NCBI GenBank assembly: GCA_947652115.1
Contig: OX393570.1
Span: 4,685,259 to 4,749,258 of the forward strand
DNA from: Blastomussa wellsi
Taxonomy: Eukaryota; Cnidaria; Anthozoa; Scleractinia; Plerogyridae
Reading direction: 5' to 3'
DNA: 64,000 nucleotides
The notes under the pieces are model-generated. The model worked only from the letters and a program-made list of their open reading frames with translations, was not told the DNA's origin and did no database searches. The position numbers were made by a program, and so were the translations under genes. How positions within the stretch are numbered: the first letter of the stretch is position 1; every line of letters starts with the position of its first letter. Shown here one piece after another: positions 34,083-47,300 of this stretch.

Positions 34083-34300
34083 TTGGTGATAGCTAAAATG
34101 GATGGCGGAGAAGGACGCTGCTAACCATGAACAGATTGAGTTGTCTTACACGAAGTGTGGAATCGTTGATGGCTCAGCCCTTTCAGTGGCTGCCGAGGCT
34201 ACAACGATTCCACGCTTCGTGTAAGACAACTCAATCTGTTCATGGTTAGAAACGTCCCTCTCAGCCATCCCTTTTAGGCATCACCTATAGCCTCAATTAC
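34083..34300. mobile_element. Foldback element with 46-bp arms
   Basis: The arm at 34123-34168 is mirrored at 34202-34247 with about one mismatch (caacgattccacgcttcgtg). Outer, weaker pairing extends to ttggtgatagct / ggcatcacctatag. No coding capacity. Confidence 0.85.
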
Positions 34301-36123
34301 CAGCCGCTGCTCCTGAAATGAGCCTGCGCTCCACCCCGAACTCGAAACGAATGAAAACCAGACTGTCCGAATAAGCGGCACTTTTAACTCGTTGAATGAA
34401 ACGTGTATACAAGACTCAACTGAACCGTCAATCTAATGGATGAAGCAACTAGAAATTAAATGTTTAGTCTAACTTTTTTGAAGTTCTGTTACCTGTTTGG
34501 CGGTGTTTTTCTACCTTGGTAAATTATTATTCTTGGGTTTACTTTGATTTGAAAGCAATTATATACATCTCCAAAATGGCTTCATTACCCTTTATAGCGC
34601 CTCTAAATCACATATTGGGTGGCGTAGTATTAAGAGCCTTCGTCTCCCAACCAATGTTACCCAGATAAGTTGGATAATCCTGGATCCGGTGTCGTATGTG
34701 TGTTGCGTTTATCACTGGTTCTCGCCCTTGTTGCGTGGTTCTCTGGTTTTCTTCACCAACAGAAACCAACATAGAAAAGTTAAATTCGTTGTCGATATAG
34801 GTGACTACACTTTACAACAAGCTTTGGTTTCAGTGCTCAGCTAAATAAACTAATTATAAATTTTTTGTCAGCAATCCGTCTATTTGCAAATCAAGCTTAA
34901 TAGTCATCGGCTAGGGATCAAAATTGACGTACGTGTTCAAACAGCCCTTGATTGCCAACCAAAGTGAAACAGTGACACTGGATGTTTATCGAACAATATT
35001 TAATTAAGTTTAAACTCTTCATAAAGGCGACAATTAGAGCTTGAAACAACAGAATATGCAATAATCAATAATAATAAGATTCGCTTTTCGCTGCTAGAAC
35101 AATGGAATTTGTCACTGAAATGTCACTGAGGTATATTGCATTCACTCATACAAGTATTTAGATGTATCATAATTGGGCGAGACCAAGGTACCGTCAATGT
35201 GGATCATTCTAAGCAAAATGAAGCTTACCAATTTAATTGCTCATTTATAGCAACCTGAACATCTGGATTCTCTTACGAAATTACTTTCAAGTTAAGAACC
35301 TTACGGGAGAAAGCTGTTGGTGGCAAAAAAACGAAGTTATCTTGGAGGTAAGGAAACGTTTAAAGTTGTACAAGGTAAAAATGTCACAAACAAACGGGTT
35401 TCTGTTAAATATAGTAAGATAGTTTTACCACTTTATAAAATTTAAATTTTCAGATTTGAGCAAATACTGAATATTCGTTGTAGTATAAGTTTTCATCATA
35501 GAATATACGGATTTCTTCTTCCGAATCCTTAAGAAATATAATGTTCTGGAGATTGTTGTTCAAAGCAGCAGCCAAATTTATAAATTCGTGTAACGGCTTC
35601 CTTAACAGCTGGGTGAATAGTTACAACTAATGATTTCTTTATAATTGTTTGCTGGATTATACTCCATTTTTTCTTTTCATGTAAAGCGCAAATTATATAT
35701 AATGGACGCGTTAATTGTAAACGAAGATTCTTTTAAAAGGTGTAGGTAAATCAACTACTTTTTTCTTTCACGATTCTTGCATCATAAACTACTTCTCGCC
35801 ATTCCCTTTCTGGTTCAAACAATTTGCATAAAATAAAGGAAATGTCTCATTTAAATTCCTACTTAACCTTTGCATAATTTCTGCAGGGAGCAACCTATTT
35901 ACTTCATATACACGCATTTAATATGTACGCACGAATGATCACGCAAAACAAACTTCCCGCCTAATCATTATAGGTGTATGTTGTCTCCGAATTCTCTTTA
36001 GCCGAGGAAAAGACGAAAAGATATCAGGCCATTCTGTTCAGTTGCAACTGTTACAGCAGTTTGATGTAATCAGTTTTTATCTTTTCATTGCCTGTGTTCT
36101 TTTTTAAATAGTTTGAATCATTT

Positions 36124-36315
36124 AGGGTACATCGGATTGGGAAATTCAGGAATTGGATTTTGAAATCCGGATTTCGGAATTCAAAATGAAACACAATCCA
36201 AAACTGTTTTTGACAGATTTCAAAGTCGACTGACCGTTTTTTTTTTAATTTTGTGTTTTAATGGGAAATCCGAAATCATTATTTCAAAATCCAGTGCATC
36301 GAGTGCACCCTAGGT
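36124..36315. mobile_element. MITE-like element, gggtgcactcgatg type ends
   Basis: The left end tagggtacatcggattggg is mirrored by cagtgcatcgagtgcaccct at the right. The interior has inverted gattttgaaatccgga / aatccgaaatcattatt blocks. A related piece is at 16393-16490. Confidence 0.65.
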
Positions 36316-36857
36316 GTATGTTTCAAGAACATACAGTTCGTACTAGATACTTAAGCCTGCTATTGAATCTTTGCGAATTGAATCTGATCAACTAAAGGTC
36401 TATGATCTGATTAATTCTCTTAGCTTGCCTTGTGCTTTCGGTGATGGAACACAAACTCGCGCGTGTTCACCTTTTAAAGAGAAAATGATATTCTTGATCA
36501 CTCACATGCAAACATTATAGAGTTCTTGTCATTGTCTATATTATTCGGCTTCTGTCTATCGAAAGCACCTGGTTGCTCAAAATCTGTCAAATTGAAGAGC
36601 ATAGTGCGTCTTCTGTTAAGCCAATATAGGCCGACATTCACTGCACGTTAATGTCGGCTGAAATTACTGAAATGACTTGATAGAAACAACTCTCTGAAAT
36701 TCCCGCTTTTTAAAATGGCAGAAGTAAACCGTGGAGAAATATATTTAACTAAATTCTGAAAAAATCGTCACTTTTTGTTATTTTAAAATGCCTCTTTACT
36801 TCCGTTTGAAGAAACGGTATCGAATTAATTCTATTGTGGTACTGTAACTGGGGTACG

Positions 36858-37015
36858 AGCGACGGAGGAGGAGTCGGAGTTGTCTGCATGGGGAGTCGTA
36901 AGCGTTATGATCGAGTGAAACTCAAATCGAGGGAGTCGTAAGCAGAGTTCCGATTCCGCTTATGACTCCGTTGCTTACGATCAAGTGAAAACTAGATTGT
37001 CGGAGTCGCAAACAG
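36858..37015. repeat. Dispersed ggagtcgtaagc repeat
   Basis: Several direct and inverted copies of ggagtcgtaagc and gatcgagtgaaa. Common-looking repeat; short open frames in both directions around it are not genes. Confidence 0.6.
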
Positions 37016-37947
37016 ACAGGAAACACTCGAAGTGTCTGAAAATGAAGATAAGTTCCTTTTCGAAATGCCCATGTGTCATGGTTTCATTTGGAGTTCGAGA
37101 GGAGAGGCGGGAGTTTGGGCCGGCTTTGCTTTGTTTAATTACTCTTGTGGTTAAATTTGGCTTGGTAATACCGGAGTGAATCCCTGGCAAACATGCAATG
37201 AGGTTTCACAAGGAAGAGGGCCGTTTTAAAAGCCACGAAGACTTGCCGGCTCCAGACAAAGTAAATTGATCGAGCTCACAGGGGCATAACGTGGAGTGTT
37301 CATATTTGAAGCCTTTCAAACGGTATTGGAAGGTTCAAACTTCAAAGTAACACAACTTGGATTATCATTATTACACAGATGGCATAACCCGTTAAAATTA
37401 AGTTAGAATGAAAACGTTTTGCCGATGAAAATGACTTCCTGAAAGATAGATAAGATAAGATAATTTTATTTAATGCCAATTACACAGGGGGTGGTGTCCC
37501 AGTCCTCCGAGCCGGAGGCTGTAAAACAACATGGTAAAACAAGATGAAACTTGGTAAAACAAGGGCGTATATGACATTTTGTAGACTTCACGGGACTGAG
37601 CCGACTCACACTCCAGAGTCAATCTTACTTTTGCGGAATTGACGTATAATAGCCAACACCGCCCTCTCGTTTGTCTTGGTTACAGGATGTTGCTACTTCT
37701 TTCACGGTTTCTGGCGTTATATTACGCTTATCACAAAACTGGGAAAGGACTTATTTAGGATTTCGCGGCGGCCGTTTCTTTAAGCCTCTATTGCAGGAAA
37801 ACTTAAAGAAACGATTTTGAAAATCACTCGGCGTTATTTGGTAGAAGAAGCTTTTTAGATCTTTCTTTTTTAAGTGTCCGCGTGGGCGGAGTGAAAGATA
37901 GAAAGACGCTGCGTCTTCAAATAATGATATGCAATCTTTTTCATACA

Positions 37948-38292
37948 AGAACCTTTTTTATAAGGACGTCAAGGCTTAAATTAGCCAAAATTTTGAGAAC
38001 GTATCAAGAACATTCCTTAGGCTCAGAGTCGACGAAGAACGTTTTATTTTGAATTTTTTTCTGCGCTTTTTGCCACTATATATCTGGTAAATTTATGCTG
38101 CATTGTGAACCTCTATGTTCAATGCTTTTTAAAAGCCAAATATTTAGCCAGTGTTGCTGGTGTTGGTTGGCGCGACATCTTGCACGTGGCATCAGAGCAA
38201 GTCGCGCAAGTATGTGACAAGCCACCTCAAGCAACAGCAATCAGCCTCATCTCAAAAAATAGACTTTCTTATATAAAAAAATAGTTTAAATT
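37948..38292. mobile_element. Foldback-type element, copy 2
   Basis: Related to 25336-25870 (tataaggacgtcaaggc, gaacgtatcaagaacattcc, atctggtaaatttatg, gcatcagagcaagtcgcgca) and bounded by ttttttataagg and ttatataaaaaaatag. Confidence 0.65.
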
Positions 38293-40189
38293 AACATACA
38301 GAAGCAAATCGCCAGTTTGCTGTATACATATTTGAGCCGACGGTTTCTTGATTTGATTTTGTTTTGCCACGTCGCCCTTAATTTAATCCGTCTAATCTCT
38401 TTACAACCGTCGTGATCGTCAACGTTCATATCGCTTTCTCTGATCGTGATAGAACGTCAAATTAAAATTAGGCAAGAACATGATTTGCGAGGATCATTTT
38501 AAGTCAATTTTAAATGCCAGATTTAGAACGGGGTATTCATAACGTAAAAACCCGTCAAACATACAAGGATTTATTTGACCACGAAGAATCATTTCCCAAG
38601 ATTGGAGTCAGGCAACTATTTCTCCACTTGTTTAATACCGGTGAATTTCGTATAGTTCTGTTTTCAGTAATAGCATTCCACGGTTTTGTGCGATATGTTT
38701 CTTTTAAAGACTGGCAACATTTAATAGATCTCTTTCTAATCCGTATATTGAAAGAAAAGCCGCCTCTCGTGATGTTTATAAAATCCTTAACAGCATTATA
38801 ATAAATATTTTGAGAAGCAATTAAAATGTTGTTCCTGTATAAAAAGAGAAATACTAAATTACTTTTGAATGACATGCTGTTAGTTTTAGAGCCTAGCTGT
38901 CCCCTAAAGGTAATCGCTGTCATTGCCTTGTCAAAGTTGGCACGTGGTTTGAATATAAACCAGTTTCCACTGAACTTTATCTCGAAAGCGCGTGTTTCTT
39001 TGTTATCAAAACGTTTCCTTGAGAAGTAATGAGATTTTTGCACCTGGTGGCATAAGTCAAACCGATTAATTATATGATAAGGTGGCGGTTCCCGTAAGAC
39101 CCTTTTGCTTTAAAAGGGCGGCTATAATTTCCACAGATCGTCAAGGAAGTTAACATTTTCAACTATCCAACGCAAAGCTTAGACGAATAGCTGAAACAGG
39201 CAATCTACAAGGAAAAAGTTCAAACATTTTTTCCCATCATCTAAGTTAGCGTAAGGCGGTGAGTATTGGCTGCATAATTTTATTTGTTCTGCACTTGATT
39301 TCCTTGTGTTTTCGAGGCTTACAGTGACGGAAAAGAACAATAAGAACAATATTATAACTCGACAGTATCATTTCAACACCAATACAACTGTTATAATCTC
39401 ATTTAAGCATTGTTACTCTCGCTTTAATTAAGCAGTTTCCCTCCAACCAGAAATTCAAATCACTTATAACTGGTGAAAGACCAGCCAAAAGTAAGTTTAT
39501 ATGTGGGTAAATCACGGCTATCGTGTTGACGAGAGCACATGAGAGCAGCATCCAAATTGCCGGCGGATGCAGAACACTTTTTCGATTTAGTTATTTTGTT
39601 TATTTAACGTTGTAAAACTACTGCCTAAAAGCGACTGCTTATCTGTTTATATACAGAACAAAATCGCCTTATGGACAAAATTGTTATATTCCATGCCACT
39701 TACTATACTAAATATACCGAATATATCTAAAGGCGCGTACTTTAGGTATGTGTTCCTGTTCACACCTCCAATTGGGCGTTTCCCCTTGCGGCGTTACGTA
39801 AAAAGCTGGTTATGATCTCCCATTTAAAAACATCCGCATTATTTTATTCCACAAGATTTTAAAGAAACCTATTTTAGCGCTCGTTTTACACTGTCAGCAT
39901 GAAATTTAAAAGAAGAAAACGTCCTTTGGGATCTTTGGAAGCAATCTAGAGTTTCACTCCAGCTCGAATAAGCTTTTTTAATCATCTAAACATTTTCAAA
40001 CCTCTCTGTTTCGGGGTTTGTTCGTTTTTTATTATATAAATGTGTGTTTGTTTCGCTTTGTATTGCACTGTTGTTCGTTGAAACTAATTTGCACAATTAT
40101 TGAAAGAGCCAGTCTCCAGAACAAAGAGAGCCTAAAGCCTTCATAAAACTGCGCGAAAAAAGAGAGACTGCCTTTACAAGGGTGTGCTA

Positions 40190-40310
40190 TGGGGTTAACT
40201 GATAGCTGAGAATCGACTAAAATTTTAACTGTCAGCTGAGAAATAGCGGATTTTTTAACTTCTAGCTGAGAAACGTTCAGATAACTGTCAGCTGAGATGT
40301 TTGACCTTGC
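40190..40310. repeat. Imperfect tandem taactgtcagctgaga repeat
   Basis: Four spaced copies of a core reading (t)aactgtcagctgagaa or tgatagctgagaa, roughly 30 bp apart. Confidence 0.7.
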
Positions 40311-40386
40311 TGCCTGGATCGTAACTTTTACGTACTTAGCAGCAATTAATTCAAGCCAATTTGCGTCTGTCTAGACAAATGGAATT

Positions 40387-40530
40387 GCGGGGGCCGGATC
40401 CAGGATTTTTCTCAGGAGGGGGTGCACCACTAAGGAAGGACGTAGTAGATGGGTTACGCAGGTCTTCTCATGAGAGGGTGCATGCGCACCCCTGCAAACT
40501 CCCCCCCCCCCCCCTCTAGATCCGCCCCTT
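40387..40530. repeat. Dispersed repeat with ggatccagg / ctagatccgcccc ends
   Basis: Related to 13918-14078; both contain a ggtgcaccactaagga-like block and end in gatccgccc. A third trace is at 40860. Confidence 0.6.
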
Positions 40531-40800
40531 AATAGACAGTGCTAAACGCCATGGCTATCCGTTACCTGTAGCTAGCCATAAAGAAATATTTATATCTTGT
40601 ACTCGTTTTATATTTAGTATGTTAAAACAAAGCCGGTTGACGGCAAAAGATCGCCGGCGCTAAGGGTAGTCAAAGCCATATCGTTAAAGCAAAGAATGGT
40701 CAAGTGTTGAACGCATTGTTATAATTAAAAGTGTTATGTCTGTAAAAGGAGATACTCCATGTATCACAGCTTAGATGTTGCGTTAGCCAATGAATAACAA

Positions 40801-40832
40801 CAGAAGCTTATCGCCTAGGTGATAAGCTTCTG
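40801..40832. repeat. Perfect 12-bp hairpin
   Basis: cagaagcttatc and gataagcttctg around the 8-base loop gcctaggt. No gene nearby. Confidence 0.75.
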
Positions 40833-41337
40833 ATAGCAACAATGAGCACATATATCAGTGGCGGATCTACGGGAGGGGGCCGCCCCCTCCAACTCCGTTA
40901 TTTTTTGGAGGTTTTGGTAATGGTCCATGTATTTGGCATAGTAGATTACACCCCGCCAAAATGTTTCAAAACGACGAATAGATATTAGCTCTATAGTACA
41001 AAAAGCGTTTTCCAGGTTCATTCATTCATTCATCCTCTTTGTTCCTTGAGTGGAGCATAAGGCCACAGGTTATTTGTTATTAATTTTTTTTTTCACTAAT
41101 CAGGGTCAGGGTTTCAAACCCCCGTCGGCACTCCTATACCCAAACATGGATCTTAGAAAAAAAAAATTTTTAAGGAAGACAGCTAAGAGATCTTCGATGG
41201 CGATCAACTGTAAACGTTGAACCTTCGGAGCCACTGATGCTACTCGACACTTTTAGGCTAATAAGATGGACATCGTTGGAGAATGAAAGGCTTAGACATT
41301 TGTCATTGATTTATTTTTCTTCTTTACTAGTGACAAG

Positions 41338-41398
41338 ATGAAGCTACCACTGTTTTTGATGTGTATACTTATTCATTTATCATCACTTATCCATAACG
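41338..41398 (+). CDS. Paralogue 2 exon 1: signal peptide
   Basis: The ATG lies 7 bases after acceptor AG 41329-41330. [20 protein letters not shown] is a clear signal peptide. 61 nt, ending in phase 1 before gtacgt. Confidence 0.85.
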
Positions 41399-44300
41399 GT
41401 ACGTTAAAGGGTCGGCACTGTCACGCTATTGTAACAAAAAAACTTAAAACTGCATGTCTATATCCCTGGGGGGAGGACTTCCCTATAAAAATGACGGGGG
41501 TGCTCGTCGTACCTTTTAGGTGGTAAAATTGAAGGATTAGTACCACTGTTGTCGCGGTACGTTTTAGGGTATTGAGCCAAGAAATGACAGGACCTGTGTG
41601 TGACTCCGACGCCTCTTAAACAAATTATAAATGGAAGGTGAAACTTGTCAATGTTGGTTAATTTGGTGTTTTAAAATTGGTTTCTCCAGTAGAAGGGGTG
41701 GTACTTTCTAGGGTTGAAAATTTTGGGGGGCCACGCCCACTTATCGAGATTCTGGTACCTTTTAGGGGTACTTTTAATAGGGGATTTCCGTGCTAAGTTC
41801 CGTGCCAATTTCATCTCGGTATGAGCGTGTTTCCACGCCGGATCAACAGGTTTGACAGGGCTGACACGCTGAGAGGACGGTTGGAATGTCAGTGTTCCTG
41901 GGCAACAGACTTGTTTTCTCCCTTTTCTTTTGTAATCGATTTTAATCAATTTTTACCAATTCCCCTTTTTAAACGCATAGCTACACACTTCAGAAAATAA
42001 CGGAAGTAAAGTCGCATAAGTCTGCTTGACGTATTACATATACGTTTATAAAATAACAGAAATACTACGCGCGCTCTCATTGGTTGAGAGGTGTGTTTAG
42101 ATGAGAGTATGTAAACACGGTTCTGAAGTTTCAGAGTCGAGGGTAAATTTGAGAAATATTTTATAAAAGCAATAGACGACAGTCTTTTTCCGTGTATATT
42201 TAACCTCATTTAAACATTCAAGGGTTTTATTTGGAGAGTTCTACGTCATGGGTTTGCAAAACTGTCTCGAATTCTCCCAGCCCAGCCCCCCTCGTGTTTG
42301 GATGGGGCCAAACAAACACGGAAAAAGTCCCCTATTGCATAAGTTTCTCTCTCAATAATATTAATTTCGATAATTTCATTATTATTATTTATTTAGGTGA
42401 AAACCATCTCATCAATGGGAAGGTAAGACGTCAATTTAGTTTGCAATAAAGTGTATATAAATGAATGAGATGACTGATTTAAAAACGTACAAGTTACCAG
42501 TTTGTTTACACAAAACGTTCCGGTATAAAGGAACTTGGCTTCGCTCTTCTTGTGTCCAGTTGTAAACAAGGCACATGAGCGTAGCCAGGATTTTTCAATG
42601 GGGAGGAGGGGGAGTCACACCCATTTTACTCACCAGATTGTCATGTCGACATCCACACTGTCTTTTACTTGTTTACTTTGAATAAGTGTCACAAGGAGGG
42701 GGGGTCGCGGGCACCCCAGGACACCCCCGTGGCTACGCCCTTGAGTCATCAACAGTTTGCGTATTTTATAATAAAACTGTAATAGGACATCAGATGTGTG
42801 TTATCTATTCATTTGTATTCTAATCGAATATCAGAATCGTACGTGCCTCTCACAGAAAAGAAATCGGGTAACAAAGCGTTTGCTGAATAAAGAAAATACC
42901 CCTTTACAAAGTAGTCACCTGCATGGTGCGAGTATATAAAAACGTTTATGAATCTCTCCAGGTTACATATATAGTTTATACAAACAGTAAGCAGAACATT
43001 TACGGATATACCATTAACAGATTCAGTTTATCAGATAATATTAACTGGCCACAACTAAAAACAGAAATCATTTAAAAGTCCATTCTTTGAATATGTAATC
43101 TTCCCCAATCTTAACTATTCTTGTCCTCTTTTAGTTTGTTATAGCAAACGTACTTCTTTTAAGGTTCCGTTTTTCTTTCCGCAGTTCTATTTGCAAATTT
43201 AAATTATCCAAATGTAGAAAATATACTCGGCTTAGGACCGTTTCCATAGAAACGGTCCATACGACAAAATCCCGACCAAGATAGGACCAATCACAACGCT
43301 CGGATTTTCGTTGCCATATAATAAATCCCTTTTTCGATTCCAATAACGTGTATATATGTCTTGACTTAGTTTCTCACGTTTTCAATTATACTTACTATGA
43401 AAACATAGCCTAAACAGATCGTGATAGTTACCAACATATCATTGATATGTAAGATAATGTAGTGGAGGAAATAGACACTGATCTGTATCACAGTGACTGT
43501 TTTATCGGTTGCGTGTTATTTTGAGAAGTCTCTAACATTTCCTTCCAGCCACTTCATCATCTAATGACAAGAGAAGAATTAAAACGCATTTTCGGAGACG
43601 AACAGCTGTCCAATGGTATGGTTATCATCTTATCACATTGTGCATTGATATTCTCTGTTAAGTAGTATATTTTTACAACACTAAGTACAAAGAGTACAAA
43701 GAACAAGACGGACATGCCCTGGCTGTTTAATGCGAATGTTTCTGTATTTTTTTGTACCACTTTTAAACAAACATCATTTTGTGTTTCTTTTTTAACAAAT
43801 GTATTTTAAAGTCATTTCTTAAAGCCTCAATTTGGAACGATATTATTAAAAATACTAAACGCTCAAGTTGACGTGAGAAAATTTTACATTATAGGTGTAA
43901 CTAAATTTTGGCTACCACCTTTCCTTTTATATTTGCACCGGTTGCAGAATTGTATCAATACTACCGCTGAACCCGATGATTAAGTGCATGGGCCTGATAC
44001 CAAAGGCTGGTTATCGCGGGTATATTGTTATTTTCATGAACCTGTTTGAGTTTAAATTGTTCCGAAAAGGGAGTTAAATGTTGATTAATATCGACTGTAA
44101 GGCATGAAATTCCGAAAGTATATACCCCCTTTATATACATTCGGATTATGCCTTTTCTCTCAGGTGCATACGGAGAAACAACTTACGAGGGAGCAGGGGC
44201 GGGGGAGGGGGAGGCCGCTGCTTTTGAGTTGCTTAATTAAACACCTGTAAAACGTGTGCCACGTGATGTGGGCCAATCCATCTTAGTCCACAAAGTTCAT

Positions 44301-47300
44301 AACCTGCAGCACAAACCTTCTCCAATGACTTGTTATATGACAGCAGAAACAACTAGCATTGTCCTTGCGAATACATTTTAAAAATCAGTCCAGTATGCTG
44401 GTAGACCTGGCACAGCTTGCTGAACCAATTAGCTATTGCCATTGTTTCCTTGCAAAGATTCAATTAACACTTTTTATAGGCCTCTACGTTCGGGATTGAC
44501 TAGCTGTCGTGAATCTCCATCGCTTATTTTTCGGAGGTTGCAGGGGTGGGGGGGAGGTCTCCTACTAACTTCGGTAATTGTCCTCAAATTGTGGTACCTG
44601 TCTGTCTACTTTTTTCAGTTCCTGAATACGAGGTCGCTTTACCGTTTGAGGCCAACGATGAAGGTAGCTTTCTCACATATTCACTAAACCATCGATCAAA
44701 ACGAAGTCTTGCTGACGATGATGACGACGATGTGACGCCATACCGTTACGTGATCAACGTCAAAGGAGAAAAACTGGATCTTCGGGTTAGACGAAACACG
44801 AAATTCATGGCTCCTGGTCTTCAGCTGGAAACACGTGATGAAGAAGGCCGGCCATTAACTAAACCAGTGTCCAGAAATTCGTTCGTAACTGGAAAGCTAG
44901 CTTCGGACCCACATTCCATGGTGGTACTGAGTGTCACTGACGGATTGGTAAGACCAGGACAAAGTGCATCATTGCATTAAAAGAACTGAATACAGAAAGG
45001 CTGACCGTACATTTGGGGTTAACTAATATATTTTTCCAATATTTCGTCGGGCACGGCCCGACTTCTTCAGGGATTTGATTCAACCTGAGAAAAATCGTTA
45101 CAATCTGAACAACCAAGACAAAAGGCTATAATATTATAATCCCAACTTTACGGTCAGCCTTTCTGTATTCAATTTTTTTAATAAGTTATATTTGCTGATC
45201 AGATCCAACCAGGATCCGGTGCTTTTGTATTGTCCGTTGGCCCTTTCTGAAATCTGTAGACAGTGTTCTTCAAAGTTGCATTAACAAAAGTTTTCCTTGA
45301 TTCTTACATAAAAGTTCGCGAACTCTTCTGGTTGGCTTAGAAAAATTCGAAACCGACGTGAGTCAATCAAATCGCGATTAATCCTGGCTAACGAATAGTA
45401 CTGACTTGCAACAAGGCGGATGTTATTGCTATGTTATTGTTTTACAGAAGGGTATAGTGAAACGATCACATGACACTTTTGTGATCCACCCTCTGCCTGC
45501 ACGTCTGGTTCAACATTTCGAAAGCAAGGAAGGCGCAATGCCACATTTGGTTTATAGACGATCATCCCAGGAAGCCATCGAATGTCAAACCAAACCAGGT
45601 CAGAGGCGCGCACATATATTAATTTGATGGTCGAACGCGAATCAGGTTAAGAGCCTTCGAGTGGCATTTTGCGGTTGCCTCTAAAAAGTTGTTTACTTTT
45701 TATTTAAAGTAATTATTAATGAACATTAGCAGAAAACCGTAAAATCAAATCTGTCAGGTTGCATCTAGACTGTTCACAGTCTCCTATTTTTCCGTGTAAT
45801 AACCGAAGTCCAACACATCGTTTGACGGTCGGTTTGTTTCTCGAGACGAGCGAAACCTGCAGGATAGAGAACAAAACTCCCGCCGTCTCCGCACTCCAGT
45901 GCCCCTGCCCAAGGGAGTTTTGTTCTCTCTGCGCTCGTCTCGACCAACTTGGAGGTCTGTCGAACGATACGTTGGACCTCGGCTATTATACGGAAAATAG
46001 GAGACTGTGAACAGTCTAGGTTGCATCATATATACAGAGAAAGCGCATCGAAGTGAGAATATAAAACTGGAAGGGAGCTCATAAATCTTTTATTGTTTTT
46101 CTTTCTCTTCAACTACATTAATTAAAAAAAGTCGCCTCAGCAAAGAGAGATTTGAGCCCTGTTGAGTCAGCAAGCAAGCTGCAAGATGATAGCGACATTG
46201 GAATAACAAATAAGTACGTGGAGGTTGCTTTACTCGCTGATGAACAATATGTTGTCAACCATGGGAACAAGACAGAGGAATCCCTCTTACTTATAGGAAG
46301 TATTGTGAGTGTTAAAAAGGTTACAAAGTTATTTAAAGCAAATTATTCGGAAATTTATAGTTAAGAATGAAATGAACCGACTAAATCAAGGGATCTCAGT
46401 GGTCGAAGAAACCATGGATGTAAGGCAAAGGAAAACGATGCACTCAGAATTGACAAGAAGTTCTGATTATTGATGGAGAAGTTCTCAAATGACTTAAATG
46501 AGCAAAGAAATCAACAGTTTTTGCGTGCCGGTGTATCGACTTCTATCTTTTATTCTACAGGCAGATGCAATTTACCAAGATGCGACAATTGGAAAAATAA
46601 AGATCAATTTCGTAATTACTCGCCTTGTCCTTGTTACAAATAAAGAGGTATGTGAACGCAGTGAGGTCTGTACTCACGACCGAGGTCAAGATTCCCTCAT
46701 ACAGACCGACCAAGCTCGGTTAATAAGATGTTTATTACATGGCCAAACGGAAACTTAAATTTGCTTAACGAGACTGTTTCCTTCTCGCTGACGTTTTGCA
46801 GAATTGTTTGCGAACGGCAATGAGCTGAACCACTGGCTGAACTTAAATTTGCAAAAGTTTTGTCGTATCTTTACTTTTCATTCTTGGCAAGTGTTTTCAA
46901 TTTTCCGTTTAGTATTAGGGGGCAATGTGTTCCTGTTTTGTTTGTAACTTTCTGACCCCAAAATGCAACCGATCTAGATGCCGGTCTGGATGGGAAAATC
47001 TAGACCGCGGTCAATATCGACTTTAGCCAATCAAATTCGTAAATTCGCTAGTTTCCAGTCCACGTGAGACACGGCCATATAATAATGATTAATAGTGATT
47101 GGGTCACAAATGCTATACGAGATTAATTGAGGTCAAGCATAGGTTTTTACAGTTTGTATCATTTTAGCAAGGTTGTGCGTAGTCTAAAGTTAACCCTTCG
47201 GACGTCCAGGGGCACCCAACGAACAAACTGTATTCTTTTACCCAAATGAATGAAAATATATGATATTAAAACATTAACTGGTGTTCTTGAGTGTTGCTGG

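Larger units (their letters stand above)
32049..41330. other. Intergenic region between the two ADAMTS paralogues
   Basis: About 9.3 kb without a recognisable gene. Open frames are short; the longest overlapping pair (38514-39043, both strands) has no domain I know. Content is mostly repeats: an 8-bp satellite, G-rich runs, foldbacks and dispersed elements listed separately. The promoter and non-coding first exon of paralogue 2 should lie in its right part, since the first coding exon starts just after an acceptor AG at 41329-41330; I could not locate them. Confidence 0.65.

Noticed and set aside
35251..35347. Exon-like stretch after tttatag with YFQVKNLTGESCWW, slightly like the four-Cys module
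   Set aside because: It is open only in phase 2, which does not fit the phase 1 end of exon 29, and the rest of the module is missing.
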